Positions 24,508 through 33,077 of a stretch of DNA of 64,000 bases are shown piece by piece. The stretch is from J051 sp040289295 (lineage in GTDB: Bacteria; Armatimonadota; Fimbriimonadia; Fimbriimonadales; ATM1), in contig PSLA01000008.1 of NCBI GenBank assembly GCA_040289295.1, positions 1-64,000 on the forward strand, written 5' to 3'. Within the stretch, counting starts at the first letter, position 1; the number at the start of each line of letters is the position of its first letter. Under the pieces are notes generated by a model. The model was not told the origin of the DNA, did no database searches, and saw nothing but the letters and a program-made list of their open reading frames with translations. The translations under genes and the position numbers were made by a program.

Positions 24508-25470
24508 CTATTGTAGCCCGAGGCGGACAAGGTCCTTTAGCGTGATTAGTCCGACGAGCGTTTCAGCGTCTACGACCGGCATTTCGCCAATCTTTCTCGG
24601 GAAGTTTTCGAAGATTTCAAGTGCCTCAACGGCAAGTATGTCCGGGGAGATCCGATGGGGATTTGGGTTCATCATGTCTTGGGCGGTCATCTGCAGGGCT
24701 GCGGCGCCCTCGCGGACGAGGCATCGTCGAAGGTCGCCATCGGTGATCAGTCCGATTAGGCGGTTCTCTTGATCAACGACACACGCTGCGCCGGCTCCTG
24801 CCTTCGTTATAGCGCGACTAATGTCGAGGAACGGGTCGCTGGGGTGTACGGCGGGCACATCTTCTCCAGTTCGCATGGCGTCACGGACTCTCAGCAGGAG
24901 CCTCCTGCCGAGAGAGCCGCTGGGGTGATATCGAGCGTAGTCTGTTCGTGAGAAGTCTCGTGCCTTCATGACGGCGAGGGCGAGCGCATCACTCACGGCG
25001 AGCATCACGGTCGTGCTGGTTGTGGGGGCCAGGTTGTGCGGGCAAGCTTCGCGCTGAACGGCGACGTCGAGAACAAGATCGCTGGCGCGCGCTGCACTGC
25101 TGTTGGGGTTTCCTGTGATGAGGATGGTCCGGGCGCCGATTTCTCTGAGGCTTGGATACAGACAAAGGATCTCCTCGGTCTCTCCGCTGTTACTGAAGAG
25201 AACTACAATGTCCCGATTTGTGACCATGCCGAGGTCTCCATGCAGCGCCTCGGCGGGATGAAGAAACAGGCTTGGCGTACCGGTGCTGGAGAGCGTGCTG
25301 CTGAACTTCTTGGCGATGTCTCCCGCCTTGCCGATTCCACAGGGGATCACCCTGCCTTCGCAATGTAGCATCCACTCGGCGGCTTTGACGAACGGCTCGC
25401 CAACGCGTTGCGCTATGTCAAGGATTGCGCGCGCCTCCTGTTCCAGAGTGTCTTTGATGGTCTCCAGCAT
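24508..25470 (-). CDS. kdsD: Arabinose-5-phosphate isomerase (KdsD/KpsF family)
   Basis: This enzyme makes D-arabinose 5-phosphate for Kdo synthesis, a lipopolysaccharide precursor. The SIS domain (about 30-190) shows IPCGIGKAGDIAKKFSSTLS and FSNSGETEEI. Two CBS domains follow (ACVVDQENRLIGLITDGDLR and MPVVDAETLVGLITLKDL). I chose the ATG at 25470; the frame stays open for 55 codons upstream but that would overlap the divergent gene at 25509. Its presence fits the lpt genes further on. Confidence 0.9.
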   Translation of the reverse strand: MLETIKDTLEQEARAILDIAQRVGEPFVKAAEWMLHCEGRVIPCGIGKAGDIAKKFSSTLSSTGTPSLFLHPAEALHGDLGMVTNRDIVVLFSNSGETEEILCLYPSLREIGARTILITGNPNSSAARASDLVLDVAVQREACPHNLAPTTSTTVMLAVSDALALAVMKARDFSRTDYARYHPSGSLGRRLLLRVRDAMRTGEDVPAVHPSDPFLDISRAITKAGAGAACVVDQENRLIGLITDGDLRRCLVREGAAALQMTAQDMMNPNPHRISPDILAVEALEIFENFPRKIGEMPVVDAETLVGLITLKDLVRLGLQ

Positions 25471-25508
25471 ACCTAAGGAGCGAGCATACCGCGAGGTAAC
25501 ATCACCGC

Positions 25509-26918
25509 ATGCCGCCCCAGGATGTCCTTCGAGCGCAAGAGTGGATCGAAGCGCACAGCGATTGGCTCGTCGAACAGACGCGAGAGCTGCTACGTATCCC
25601 GAGCGTCGAGAGCGAACCGGCTCCCAACGCCCCATTTGGGAACGAAGTCCGCCGCGCGCTCGACTTCATGCTCGCCCTCGCTGAGGGGCAAGGAATGCGC
25701 GTTAAGGACATCGAGGGCTATGCGGGCCACGCTGAGTTCGGTGAAGGCGAGCATATGGTGATGTCACTCGGGCATCTCGACGTCGTACCGGTCAGCGAAG
25801 GTTGGAAACACCCGCCGTTTGGAGCCAAGATTGACCGCGGATACATCTACGCTCGAGGTGCGACGGACGACAAGGGGCCGACGATGGCTTCGTACGTGGC
25901 GGCGTTGGCTCTCAAGCAGACACGCGCAGACCTGCCGGCCCGCGTGCGCTTGGTCTTCGGCTGCAACGAGGAGAGCGGCTTCAAGTGCGTGAAGCGCTAC
26001 TTCCAAACCGAGGAGGCGCCGACGTTCGGCATCGCGCCCGACTCGGATTGGCCGTGCATCCATGCGGAGAAGGGAATCGCCAACTTGCACATCGAGGCGC
26101 CGCTGCCGCAAGGGGCGCTGACTGTGACGAGCGTCCAGGGCGGCTCACGGCCGAACGTCGTGATTGACAAGTGCGAGGCAGTCGCAACCGTCGCTCCGGA
26201 GCTTCGAAGCTTCGCGCGCGAGCGTATGGGCGAGTATTGGGATAGGAATGTTAAGGCTGAGATGGACGACGCCGGCACCATTGCGCTCGTGGCATTCGGC
26301 AAAGCCGCTCACGGAGCTATGCCGTTCGCCGGCGACAGCGCGTTCGTCCGCGTCTGGCGCCTCCTGGCCGACCTTGCTCCGCCTGAGGAAGCAGAGAAGT
26401 GTCAGGGGTTCGTAATGTTTGGCCATCCGTCCGGCGTGGGTCTGGGCATCCACGGTCGTGACGACGTCACCGAGGACCTGACGTCGAACATTGGGGTAGT
26501 CCGCAGCGAGCGAGGCGTGTTGCACGCGACGGTCAACGTGCGATACCCGGTGAAGTGGAGCGGCGAGGAGTTGAAGCAGCGATGCGAGAGGTTCCTGGCG
26601 GACAAGCGGCCCGGTTGGCGGTTGGCCAGCATGGACGACTCTCCAGGGCTCTACTTTCCGCTGAATAGCGAGCCGGTTCTGTCGGTCGTGGAGGCGTACC
26701 GGGAAGAGACAGGCGACAACCGAGAGCCCGGCGTCATGGGGGGCGGCACTTATGCTCGCGCCGTGCCCCGAACGGTCAGCGTCGGCGGCGGATGGGAGGG
26801 GGACGGTCCCGCCCACGAAAACGACGAGCGGATCAAGGTCGAGCACCTAATCAAACTGGCGCGAATTTATGCGAACATGCTCTACCGCCTCGCTCACGCC
26901 GCGGCGAAGAGCGGTTGA
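25509..26918 (+). CDS. M20 family dipeptidase, PepV-like
   Basis: A zinc-dependent peptidase of 469 residues. Visible metal-site motifs are LGHLDVVP (His and Asp), YARGATDDKG (bridging Asp) and CNEESG (catalytic and metal Glu), with HAEKG later. The large insert between about residues 190 and 390 is the dimer/lid domain. The ending GGGTYARAVPR is typical of PepV/Xaa-His dipeptidases. Cytoplasmic, no signal peptide. It is divergent from kdsD across 38 bases. Confidence 0.88.
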   Translation: MPPQDVLRAQEWIEAHSDWLVEQTRELLRIPSVESEPAPNAPFGNEVRRALDFMLALAEGQGMRVKDIEGYAGHAEFGEGEHMVMSLGHLDVVPVSEGWKHPPFGAKIDRGYIYARGATDDKGPTMASYVAALALKQTRADLPARVRLVFGCNEESGFKCVKRYFQTEEAPTFGIAPDSDWPCIHAEKGIANLHIEAPLPQGALTVTSVQGGSRPNVVIDKCEAVATVAPELRSFARERMGEYWDRNVKAEMDDAGTIALVAFGKAAHGAMPFAGDSAFVRVWRLLADLAPPEEAEKCQGFVMFGHPSGVGLGIHGRDDVTEDLTSNIGVVRSERGVLHATVNVRYPVKWSGEELKQRCERFLADKRPGWRLASMDDSPGLYFPLNSEPVLSVVEAYREETGDNREPGVMGGGTYARAVPRTVSVGGGWEGDGPAHENDERIKVEHLIKLARIYANMLYRLAHAAAKSG

Positions 26919-26995
26919 AGCGGAGGCAACAATGTATTGTGGGGCATCGTGTGGGCGCTTCCGCGAGTTTGCAGGCTTGCTGATTTGGAACGCCA

Positions 26996-27023
26996 GGGAG
27001 CGTGAGCGTCCTCGCGAACACCA
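26996..27023. repeat. Family B element at the 5' end of the exporter operon
   Basis: CCAGGGAGCGTGAGCGTCC then TCGCGAACAC. It supplies an apparent in-frame GTG at 27002 for the permease gene. Confidence 0.85.
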
Positions 27024-27079
27024 ATCTCGCGGGTTGTAAGGGTGGGGAAAGACTCGGCGCTCGCCGCCGGGGGTACAAC

Positions 27080-27973
27080 GTGCGGCACCACGTGCTCTGC
27101 GAACTGAGGGAACTGTATCGGTACCGCGAGCTGCTCTGGACGTTCGTTGTCCGGGAGCTTCGCATTCGGTACAAGAACTCCATCCTGGGGTTTTTCTGGA
27201 GCATCCTTAACCCCCTCGTAACCGTGCTTGTGATGACCGTCGTGTTTAAGTACGTGCTCGGGGTGCGGGTGCCGAACTACAGTGCATACCTGCTCGCGGC
27301 GTATTTGCCGTTCATGTTCTTTCAGCTGGCGTTGTTGGACTCGGCGCAATCAATCCTGTCGCAACTTCCGTTGCTCAAGAAGATCTACTTTCCGCGGGAG
27401 ATTTTGCCGATTGGGAGCGTGATTGCGAACTTTCTTCACTTTATCCTTGCGATGGGGGTGTTCTTCGTCTATCTCCTGTTCGTCTGGTGGTTGAATCCAG
27501 GCGAGAACCCATTTCGAGCGACCGTCATTGCGCTGCCGCTCCTGGTTGCGTTTCAGTTCTGCCTTACGCTCGGACTGGCGCTGTTCATCTCCGCCCTAAA
27601 CACGTTCTACGAGGACGTGAAGTATCTCGTCAGCGTGGGGCTGTACTTGCTGTTCTTCCTTTGTCCGATCTTGTACTTCGTCGAGCAGGTGTATGCAGCG
27701 ATTCACTCGCCGGATATGCCGGTGGTTTGGCAGGGGCCCCTTTTTACCGCATACGAACTGAATCCTATAGCGATGCTGCTCATTGGATACCGGAAGCTAA
27801 TGCTCGATCCTCAGCCGATCACAGTCACCAGGACCGGCGACGTTATCGAAACACACAACCTGCCGCTCAACTGGGGGATGTTGGGCGTCGCGGGCGCGGT
27901 GTCGGTGCTCGTGCTTCTCCTGGGTTACGCTTACTTCAACTCGGTCAAATGGAAGTTCGTGGAGAGGCCATGA
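27080..27973 (+). CDS. wzm: Polysaccharide ABC exporter permease (ABC-2/Wzm type)
   Basis: A 297-residue membrane protein with about six hydrophobic segments. Its start region has the family pattern ELLWTFVVRELRIRYKNS followed by ILGFFWSILNPL. It pairs with the ATPase gene by a four-base overlap, and together they export a polysaccharide or lipid-linked glycan. I chose the GTG at 27080, preceded by GGGGG. The frame is open to a GTG at 27002, but those residues are encoded by a family B repeat. No glycosyltransferase gene is close by. Confidence 0.85.
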   Translation: MRHHVLCELRELYRYRELLWTFVVRELRIRYKNSILGFFWSILNPLVTVLVMTVVFKYVLGVRVPNYSAYLLAAYLPFMFFQLALLDSAQSILSQLPLLKKIYFPREILPIGSVIANFLHFILAMGVFFVYLLFVWWLNPGENPFRATVIALPLLVAFQFCLTLGLALFISALNTFYEDVKYLVSVGLYLLFFLCPILYFVEQVYAAIHSPDMPVVWQGPLFTAYELNPIAMLLIGYRKLMLDPQPITVTRTGDVIETHNLPLNWGMLGVAGAVSVLVLLLGYAYFNSVKWKFVERP

Positions 27974-28716
27974 GCAAGCCGGCGATTCTGGTTGAGAACC
28001 TCATCAAGGAGTTCGATGTAACGCACACCGGGTACGCGTCGCTCAAGGGCAAACTCTTATGGTGGAGGAACAGACGACGTGAGCGACTGCGTGCCGTCGC
28101 GGGCGTGTCGTTCTCGGTCGAGCACGGTGAGTGCGTTGGCGTAGTGGGCAAGAACGGGGCGGGTAAGAGCACGCTGCTCGGCTTGCTCGCACGCGTCTAC
28201 AAGCCGACCTCCGGCGTAATGGAACTGAACGGGCGCGTCGCGCCGCTCTTGGAATTAGGCGCCGGCTTTCATCCAGACCTAACGGGGATCGAGAACGTGT
28301 TCTTCAACGGCGTCATTCTCGGGCTGACGCGCCGGCAGGTGGCGGAACGCCTCGACCAGATTGTCGAGTTCAGCGAAATCGGCGATTCCGTGGACGCCCC
28401 GGTGCGGACCTACTCCAGCGGCATGCTGCTGCGCCTGGGATTCAGCGTCGCCGTGCATGTCGATGCCTCCATCCTGCTGGTTGACGAGGCGCTCGCGGTT
28501 GGCGACATTGAGTTCCAGCGAAAGTGCCTGCGACACATCGCTGAGTTCCAAAAGAATGGCGGCGCGATTTTGTTCGTTTCGCACGACATGGAGGCCGTTC
28601 GCCGCGCAGCGAGTCGCGTCATCTGGATGCGTAGCGGAGGCGTGGAGATGGATGGAGACACCGAAGAGGTGCTCCGAGCCTACGAGCAGTCAGGCAAACA
28701 TCCTGAGGCTGACTAA
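27970..28716 (+). CDS. wzt: Polysaccharide ABC exporter ATPase (Wzt/TagH type)
   Basis: Partner of the permease. Walker A is GKNGAGKST, the signature is YSSGMLLRLGFSVAV, and Walker B is ASILLVDEALAVGD. The H-loop is LFVSHD. The insert LLELGAGFHPDLTGIENV is typical for the capsule/O-antigen/teichoic acid exporters. At 248 residues it lacks the long C-terminal carbohydrate-binding domain of some Wzt proteins. Confidence 0.92.
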   Translation: MSKPAILVENLIKEFDVTHTGYASLKGKLLWWRNRRRERLRAVAGVSFSVEHGECVGVVGKNGAGKSTLLGLLARVYKPTSGVMELNGRVAPLLELGAGFHPDLTGIENVFFNGVILGLTRRQVAERLDQIVEFSEIGDSVDAPVRTYSSGMLLRLGFSVAVHVDASILLVDEALAVGDIEFQRKCLRHIAEFQKNGGAILFVSHDMEAVRRAASRVIWMRSGGVEMDGDTEEVLRAYEQSGKHPEAD

Positions 28717-29495
28717 GAGCCGCCGCAGCCGGTGGGTGGTGGTGGCGGCGGGCTTTGCTGAGACTGAACGAAGAGGCCGATGGGACGTTGCAGGTTGCTT
28801 GTCTGGCCAGAAGCCAGCGGCTGATCCAGAATCATAAGCGCGTGGCAGTTCTGCACAGTCCAACTGTACGTCTTACCGTTGTAAGTCCACTCGCCAGGAT
28901 AGTAGCCCGGCGCCTTGATTGGCACATTGATCCTTGTGGCTGTATCAGGCACAAGCCCGGTGAAGCGCCCGTCCGACATGACGGTCGCGCGTCCGACCTC
29001 TTGGTTGGCGTCATCGAAGAATGCAACCACGGTCCCGGCGGTCGAGCTGCCCGAGCCAATGACCGTACCGCTCAGGCGCGGCAAACCGGCGGGTCGCACG
29101 GCGATTTGGAGCCTCTGCGGTCTTGGATCGCCGCTCCAAGTCACGTTCACAAATGCGCTGCCTTGTGTGCCCGGAGTGAACACGCCGGTGCTTGCGTTGA
29201 GCTCTCCGACGTTACCTTGAACATCCTCCAACGCCCACCGAGATGGTCGGAGCTTGATTCGTTGGCCCGTGCCCTGCACGTAGCCTGCCAACTCGAAGGT
29301 AACGCTGGCGCTGGTCGTGCCCCCCTCGATGTTAAGGGGGTCTTGACCTGGACTCTCCACGCGCACAAGAAAATAGGTTACGTTGCCCCCTCCGCCTCCA
29401 GAGCCGTTACCGCCTCCGCCACAGCCGATGTAGGCGACAGCAGCCAAAAGGCCTGTGAAAACCAACAGAGTCGTTCTCTTCCCCATATTGCTCAC
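28713..29495 (-). CDS. Lipoprotein with Ig-like/carboxypeptidase-regulatory-like domains
   Basis: The N-terminus is a lipoprotein signal (LLAAVAYIGC), followed by a flexible Gly-rich linker. Two beta domains come next: about residues 40-130 with Ig-like features (ALEDVQGNVGELNASTGVF) and about 135-220 resembling a carboxypeptidase-regulatory-like fold (RLSGTVIGSGSSTAGTVVAF, VMSDGRFTGLVP). A proline run and TGCGGS end the protein. It is likely attached to the outer or inner membrane facing the periplasm. Function unknown. It overlaps the exporter ATPase gene by four bases on the opposite strand. Confidence 0.7.
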   Translation of the reverse strand: MSNMGKRTTLLVFTGLLAAVAYIGCGGGGNGSGGGGGNVTYFLVRVESPGQDPLNIEGGTTSASVTFELAGYVQGTGQRIKLRPSRWALEDVQGNVGELNASTGVFTPGTQGSAFVNVTWSGDPRPQRLQIAVRPAGLPRLSGTVIGSGSSTAGTVVAFFDDANQEVGRATVMSDGRFTGLVPDTATRINVPIKAPGYYPGEWTYNGKTYSWTVQNCHALMILDQPLASGQTSNLQRPIGLFVQSQQSPPPPPPTGCGGS

Positions 29496-29568
29496 GGATT
29501 ATAGACGCGCGAGGGGCATGGGAATTACTTGAAAGCGACCGCACAACCCGGTAGGCCTTGCAGCCGGG

Positions 29569-29970
29569 TCAGGCGTCTACGCCTTCGGCAATGTCCTCCC
29601 TGTGCTCGAGGCGGAACTCCTCGACCAGGCGGAGCAGCTCCACGACGCGCGCGTCCCGGAGGCTGTATCGCCGCGCTGCGCCCGCTTCTTCTCGCAGGAG
29701 GGCGCCCGACCTCATGAGAACGGCGAGGTGCTGCGACACGTTGCTTTGGGCTGCGCCGACCTCCTTCGCTATCTCACCGACGCTCATCGGGCCGTTCCTG
29801 GCAAGTAGCCGCACGATGCGCAGCCGGCGCCGGTGCCCGAGTGCGGCGAGCAAGGCGGCGGCAAATCGATTTGCGGTGTCAGACGCGAGCAAGGTGGACG
29901 CGCTGTCCACGACGTTGAACCTCTCTCCGCCGAGAGTCTCGGTCTGGAGGGGATCTTCGTTCACTCGCAT
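29569..29970 (-). CDS. ArsR-family transcriptional regulator
   Basis: Winged helix at about residues 35-105: ALGHRRRLRIVRLL, MSVGEIAKEVGAAQSNVSQ, HLAVLMRSGALL. No Cys pair is present in the recognition helix or elsewhere, so it is not a classical metal sensor. It may sense another signal. It sits 38 bases downstream of the asparagine-synthetase-like gene on the same strand, possibly in one transcript. Confidence 0.85.
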   Translation of the reverse strand: MRVNEDPLQTETLGGERFNVVDSASTLLASDTANRFAAALLAALGHRRRLRIVRLLARNGPMSVGEIAKEVGAAQSNVSQHLAVLMRSGALLREEAGAARRYSLRDARVVELLRLVEEFRLEHREDIAEGVDA

Positions 29971-30008
29971 GACAGGTCTTTCATCGGTCTATGGTACGTT
30001 GTCGCGTT

Positions 30009-31463
30009 TCAGAATTGAGTACGTCCGACCAGCGGCAGAAACTCCCTCGGGAAGCGCTGCTTCCAGATTTGATAATACAGAAGTTCATCCTTCGTCCTCA
30101 AGACGGGTTCTCCGTCGGTGTCTCGTCCTTTGTGCCGGGAGAGATCTTCGTCGGTAAAGACTGAGTCAGCGTACTCAGCGAGCGCGGTCTGAATGCCCAC
30201 GCTGTGGACGTCCTCGCTATCAGGTCGGTCTACGATCCAGGCCGGCAGCATTGTGCTGAATGCACGGCGGAGGACCCACTTGGCGCGTCCGTCCTCGCTC
30301 ACTTTGAAGTTCGCCGGAAGTTTGGAGACGGCGTGGACGAGGCGGCGGTCGGTGAACGGGGCGCGGGCTTGGATCCCCCATGCCTCAGTAACCCGGTTCC
30401 AGCGAAGAAGGTGGGTTCGATGGAGGGATTCGGTGATGCGCTTGATCTCAGCGGTGAGCTTCTCGGCGTACATCGGTCTAAGGTAAGGATAGCCACCGAA
30501 CAGTTCGTTCGCGGCATCGCTGCCCACCATGATTTTGACCTCTTCGGCGGCCGCGCGCAACGCAAAGTAGTCCGCTACCGCATGGCGAACGACGGGGCCG
30601 TCGAACGATTCGAGCAGCCAGATAATCTCTTGTAGGTGGTTCAGGATGTCCTCGACGGACACCTCAACATGCGTGTGTTTCACGCCCAGCCAGTCGGCGA
30701 CCTTTTTCGCGGTGTGGCCGTCCTGCGAGCCTTCGAGGCCTGCGGAGAACGTGCGAATCTTGCGATTCTTTTGATAGGCGAGGGCGGCGATGATGCTCGA
30801 CTCCACGCTGCCGTTCAGCAGGATTCCAATGTCGTTCCCGGCTGTGTGTTTCTTCACCGCGTCGGTAACCAGCACGCGGACGATCTCGATGGCGTCACTT
30901 GGATTGATCGGCTTCGCGGGACCCTCAAGTCTGAAGTACCTTCGCAGTCCAGCCTCAGAGTGGAAGTAACAACCCGCAGGGAACTCGGATAGGGACTGTG
31001 CCGAGTCGCCGAAAGCCTTGAGTTCTGACGCGAACAGCCAGCCGCCGTTCACCTGCGCGAAGTACAGCGGGTGCGTTCCAAGCGGGTCGCGGGCGGCGTA
31101 AAACGCGTCGCCGTCCCTGATGAACAGCGAGAACATCCCATCAAGGTAGTGCACGACCTTGCGCTCCTTGCTGCCGTAAAGGCCGAGCACCGTAGCCGCC
31201 TCGCTCGTGGCGCGGGGCTTGGGTTTCAGGCTTTCGCGAATGCGTTGGGCGTTGAAGATGTGGCCGTCGAGCAGGATGGCTTGGGTGTTCCGCTTCGCGG
31301 TCAGCGGCTGCGGAAAGGCACCGTTGCGGTGGGCGTATCCTGCGAGAACGACCTCGCCCTGCTGAAGCAGCGCTCCAGGTGGCGGCTCCGACTCAGTCAG
31401 TCGGGCAATTCGCTCTCGCAGAGCCTCCTCGGACGCGGCTCTTACAGCGCAAAGAATACTCAT
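30009..31463 (-). CDS. Asparagine-synthetase-like protein with altered active sites
   Basis: It has the two-domain layout of AsnB: an N-terminal Ntn-glutaminase-like part (about 1-180, DGMFSLFIRDGDAFYAARDP) and a C-terminal synthetase part (about 190-470). In AsnB the first residue after Met is Cys; here the start is MSILC, so the nucleophile is displaced. The pyrophosphate loop is usually SGGLDSS; here it is NGSVESS. The later GSDAANELFGGY block is well preserved. It may use ammonia, act on another substrate or be non-catalytic. It precedes an ArsR gene. Confidence 0.75.
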   Translation of the reverse strand: MSILCAVRAASEEALRERIARLTESEPPPGALLQQGEVVLAGYAHRNGAFPQPLTAKRNTQAILLDGHIFNAQRIRESLKPKPRATSEAATVLGLYGSKERKVVHYLDGMFSLFIRDGDAFYAARDPLGTHPLYFAQVNGGWLFASELKAFGDSAQSLSEFPAGCYFHSEAGLRRYFRLEGPAKPINPSDAIEIVRVLVTDAVKKHTAGNDIGILLNGSVESSIIAALAYQKNRKIRTFSAGLEGSQDGHTAKKVADWLGVKHTHVEVSVEDILNHLQEIIWLLESFDGPVVRHAVADYFALRAAAEEVKIMVGSDAANELFGGYPYLRPMYAEKLTAEIKRITESLHRTHLLRWNRVTEAWGIQARAPFTDRRLVHAVSKLPANFKVSEDGRAKWVLRRAFSTMLPAWIVDRPDSEDVHSVGIQTALAEYADSVFTDEDLSRHKGRDTDGEPVLRTKDELLYYQIWKQRFPREFLPLVGRTQF

Positions 31464-31496
31464 AGTGCGTGGTAACCTCCACCGACTCGCTCCCTA

Positions 31497-32159
31497 CTAA
31501 GATTGGTTGTCGCCGCTTCCCTCGGCTTCGCCAGTTGCGCCGATCAACTCTGGCTCGGCGCCCTGTTCCTCTTCGGTGGCGGCCTCTTCGCCCTCGACCG
31601 CAAGCGTCGGCGGGATAACAGAGCAAATGACCGACTCCGGACGTGCAGCCTCGCAGCCCGCCGGCAGCACGACGTCTGCGGCAGTAACCGTGTCTCCCAC
31701 TTGAAGCTCGGAGATATCGATCCCCACGGCGTCCGGCAGGTTTGTAACCTTGGCTCGAACAGCGATTGACTCCCCAGGGCGCACGAGCTGGCCTGACTTC
31801 GTTGCTACCGCCACCGGCTCCCCCTGGAAGATTAGAGGAACGTTGGCTACGACCTCCTCCCGCGCTTTGACCTCGGTGAAGGAGGCGTGGAGCAACTTGC
31901 GAGAGGTCGGGTGCCATTGTAGTTCTTTCAATTGTGCTAAGTGTACGCCGCCGCGGTCGTCTATGAGGCGCATGATTCCACCGACTCCGGTTTTGTGAAC
32001 GGCGTTAGCGAACCGCTTTTCCGCCAAGCCGATGGGAGAAGGCGGCTCGTTTCCGCGGGAAATAATCCCGGGAATCCAACCGTTTCTTCGGTTCCGCTTG
32101 GTCTCCGAGTCGGGAAGCCCCGGCTCTCTCGGTACAAACTCGACTTCTTCGTAGTGCAT
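31497..32159 (-). CDS. rplY: 50S ribosomal protein L25/general stress protein Ctc
   Basis: Ctc-type L25 binds 5S rRNA. The 220-residue length and the two-domain layout match the long (TL5/Ctc) form. Domain 1 has RRNGWIPGIISRGNEPP; domain 2 has VANVPLIFQGEPVAVATKSG, LPDAVGIDISELQVGDTVTA and an acidic tail. pth, a frequent neighbour, is not adjacent. Confidence 0.9.
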   Translation of the reverse strand: MHYEEVEFVPREPGLPDSETKRNRRNGWIPGIISRGNEPPSPIGLAEKRFANAVHKTGVGGIMRLIDDRGGVHLAQLKELQWHPTSRKLLHASFTEVKAREEVVANVPLIFQGEPVAVATKSGQLVRPGESIAVRAKVTNLPDAVGIDISELQVGDTVTAADVVLPAGCEAARPESVICSVIPPTLAVEGEEAATEEEQGAEPELIGATGEAEGSGDNQS

Positions 32160-32267
32160 TCGTTGCTCCGTCTCGGTCGGGCTGGCCTTGCAGCCCCGTG
32201 CTCCGGTCAGTCTATTCGAATATCCGCATGAAAGTCAAGCCCCTAGAGACATGAAGACCACGATTCT

Positions 32268-33077
32268 TTAGGAGAGAGCGCGCCACAGCGCGATCGCTTG
32301 CACGGTCTCCGCCACGTCGTGAACCCGGAGAGCCGCCGTTCCCAACTGCGTCGCGTAGAGGGCGACGGCGAGCGAGCCCCCGAGGCGGCGAGTCGGGTCA
32401 GCCTCGCCGGTCAGCCGGCCGATGAACGACTTGCGGGACGCTCCGATGACCACAGGGTAGCCCGTGGCCGCCAGTTCGCCCGTTGCTCGCAAGAGTGTGA
32501 GGTTGTGCTCCACGGTCTTGCCGAAACCGATTCCAGGGTCAATCCAGATTCGTTCCTCCGCAATCCCAGCGGCGATGCATGCCTCAGCCTGGGCCTTGAG
32601 GAAAGCGCTCACCTCAGCGAGGACATCCTCATACTCGGGGTTCGCTTGCATTGTTTGAGGCTCTCCCTGCATGTGCATGATGATGACGGTCGCGTCGTGC
32701 CTTGCTGCGAGGGCGCGCATGGCTGGGTCGCGAAGCCCGGTGACGTCATTGAGCACGCACGCCCCCGCTGCAAGGGCAGCATCTGCCACTTCAGGCTTCC
32801 GCGTGTCAATGGAAACGGGAATGCCTTCCGCGGCAAGCGCCTTGACAATAGGCAAGACTCGGGTCGCCTCTTCGTTCGCTGGCACTGGTGCTGCTCCGGG
32901 GCGAGTGGACTCGCCTCCGACATCAATCAGGTGTGCGCCCTCGGCGATCATGCGCCGTGCCGCGTCGATGGCTTCCTGTGGCGAAGCGTATTTCCCCCCG
33001 TCGGAAAAGCTGTCCGGCGTAACGTTGAGGATGCCGATTACGGCGGGCTTGGTCTCTGGGAGACTGAATCCGCTCAC
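32268..33077 (-). CDS. folP: Dihydropteroate synthase
   Basis: FolP joins 6-hydroxymethyl-dihydropterin pyrophosphate to p-aminobenzoate in folate synthesis. The signatures are GILNVTPDSFSDGG, LIDVGGESTRPGA, SIDTRKPEVA, MHMQGEPQTMQ and GIGFGKTVEHN. It starts at a GTG that overlaps the stop of sucC. Folate is also used by the MnmE and TrmFO enzymes in this window. Confidence 0.96.
   Translation of the reverse strand: MSGFSLPETKPAVIGILNVTPDSFSDGGKYASPQEAIDAARRMIAEGAHLIDVGGESTRPGAAPVPANEEATRVLPIVKALAAEGIPVSIDTRKPEVADAALAAGACVLNDVTGLRDPAMRALAARHDATVIIMHMQGEPQTMQANPEYEDVLAEVSAFLKAQAEACIAAGIAEERIWIDPGIGFGKTVEHNLTLLRATGELAATGYPVVIGASRKSFIGRLTGEADPTRRLGGSLAVALYATQLGTAALRVHDVAETVQAIALWRALS

Noticed and set aside
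32160..32267. tRNA-like fold upstream of the L25 gene
   Set aside because: No cloverleaf with a T-loop GTTCRA and acceptor stem could be formed. I find no tRNA or rRNA gene in this window.
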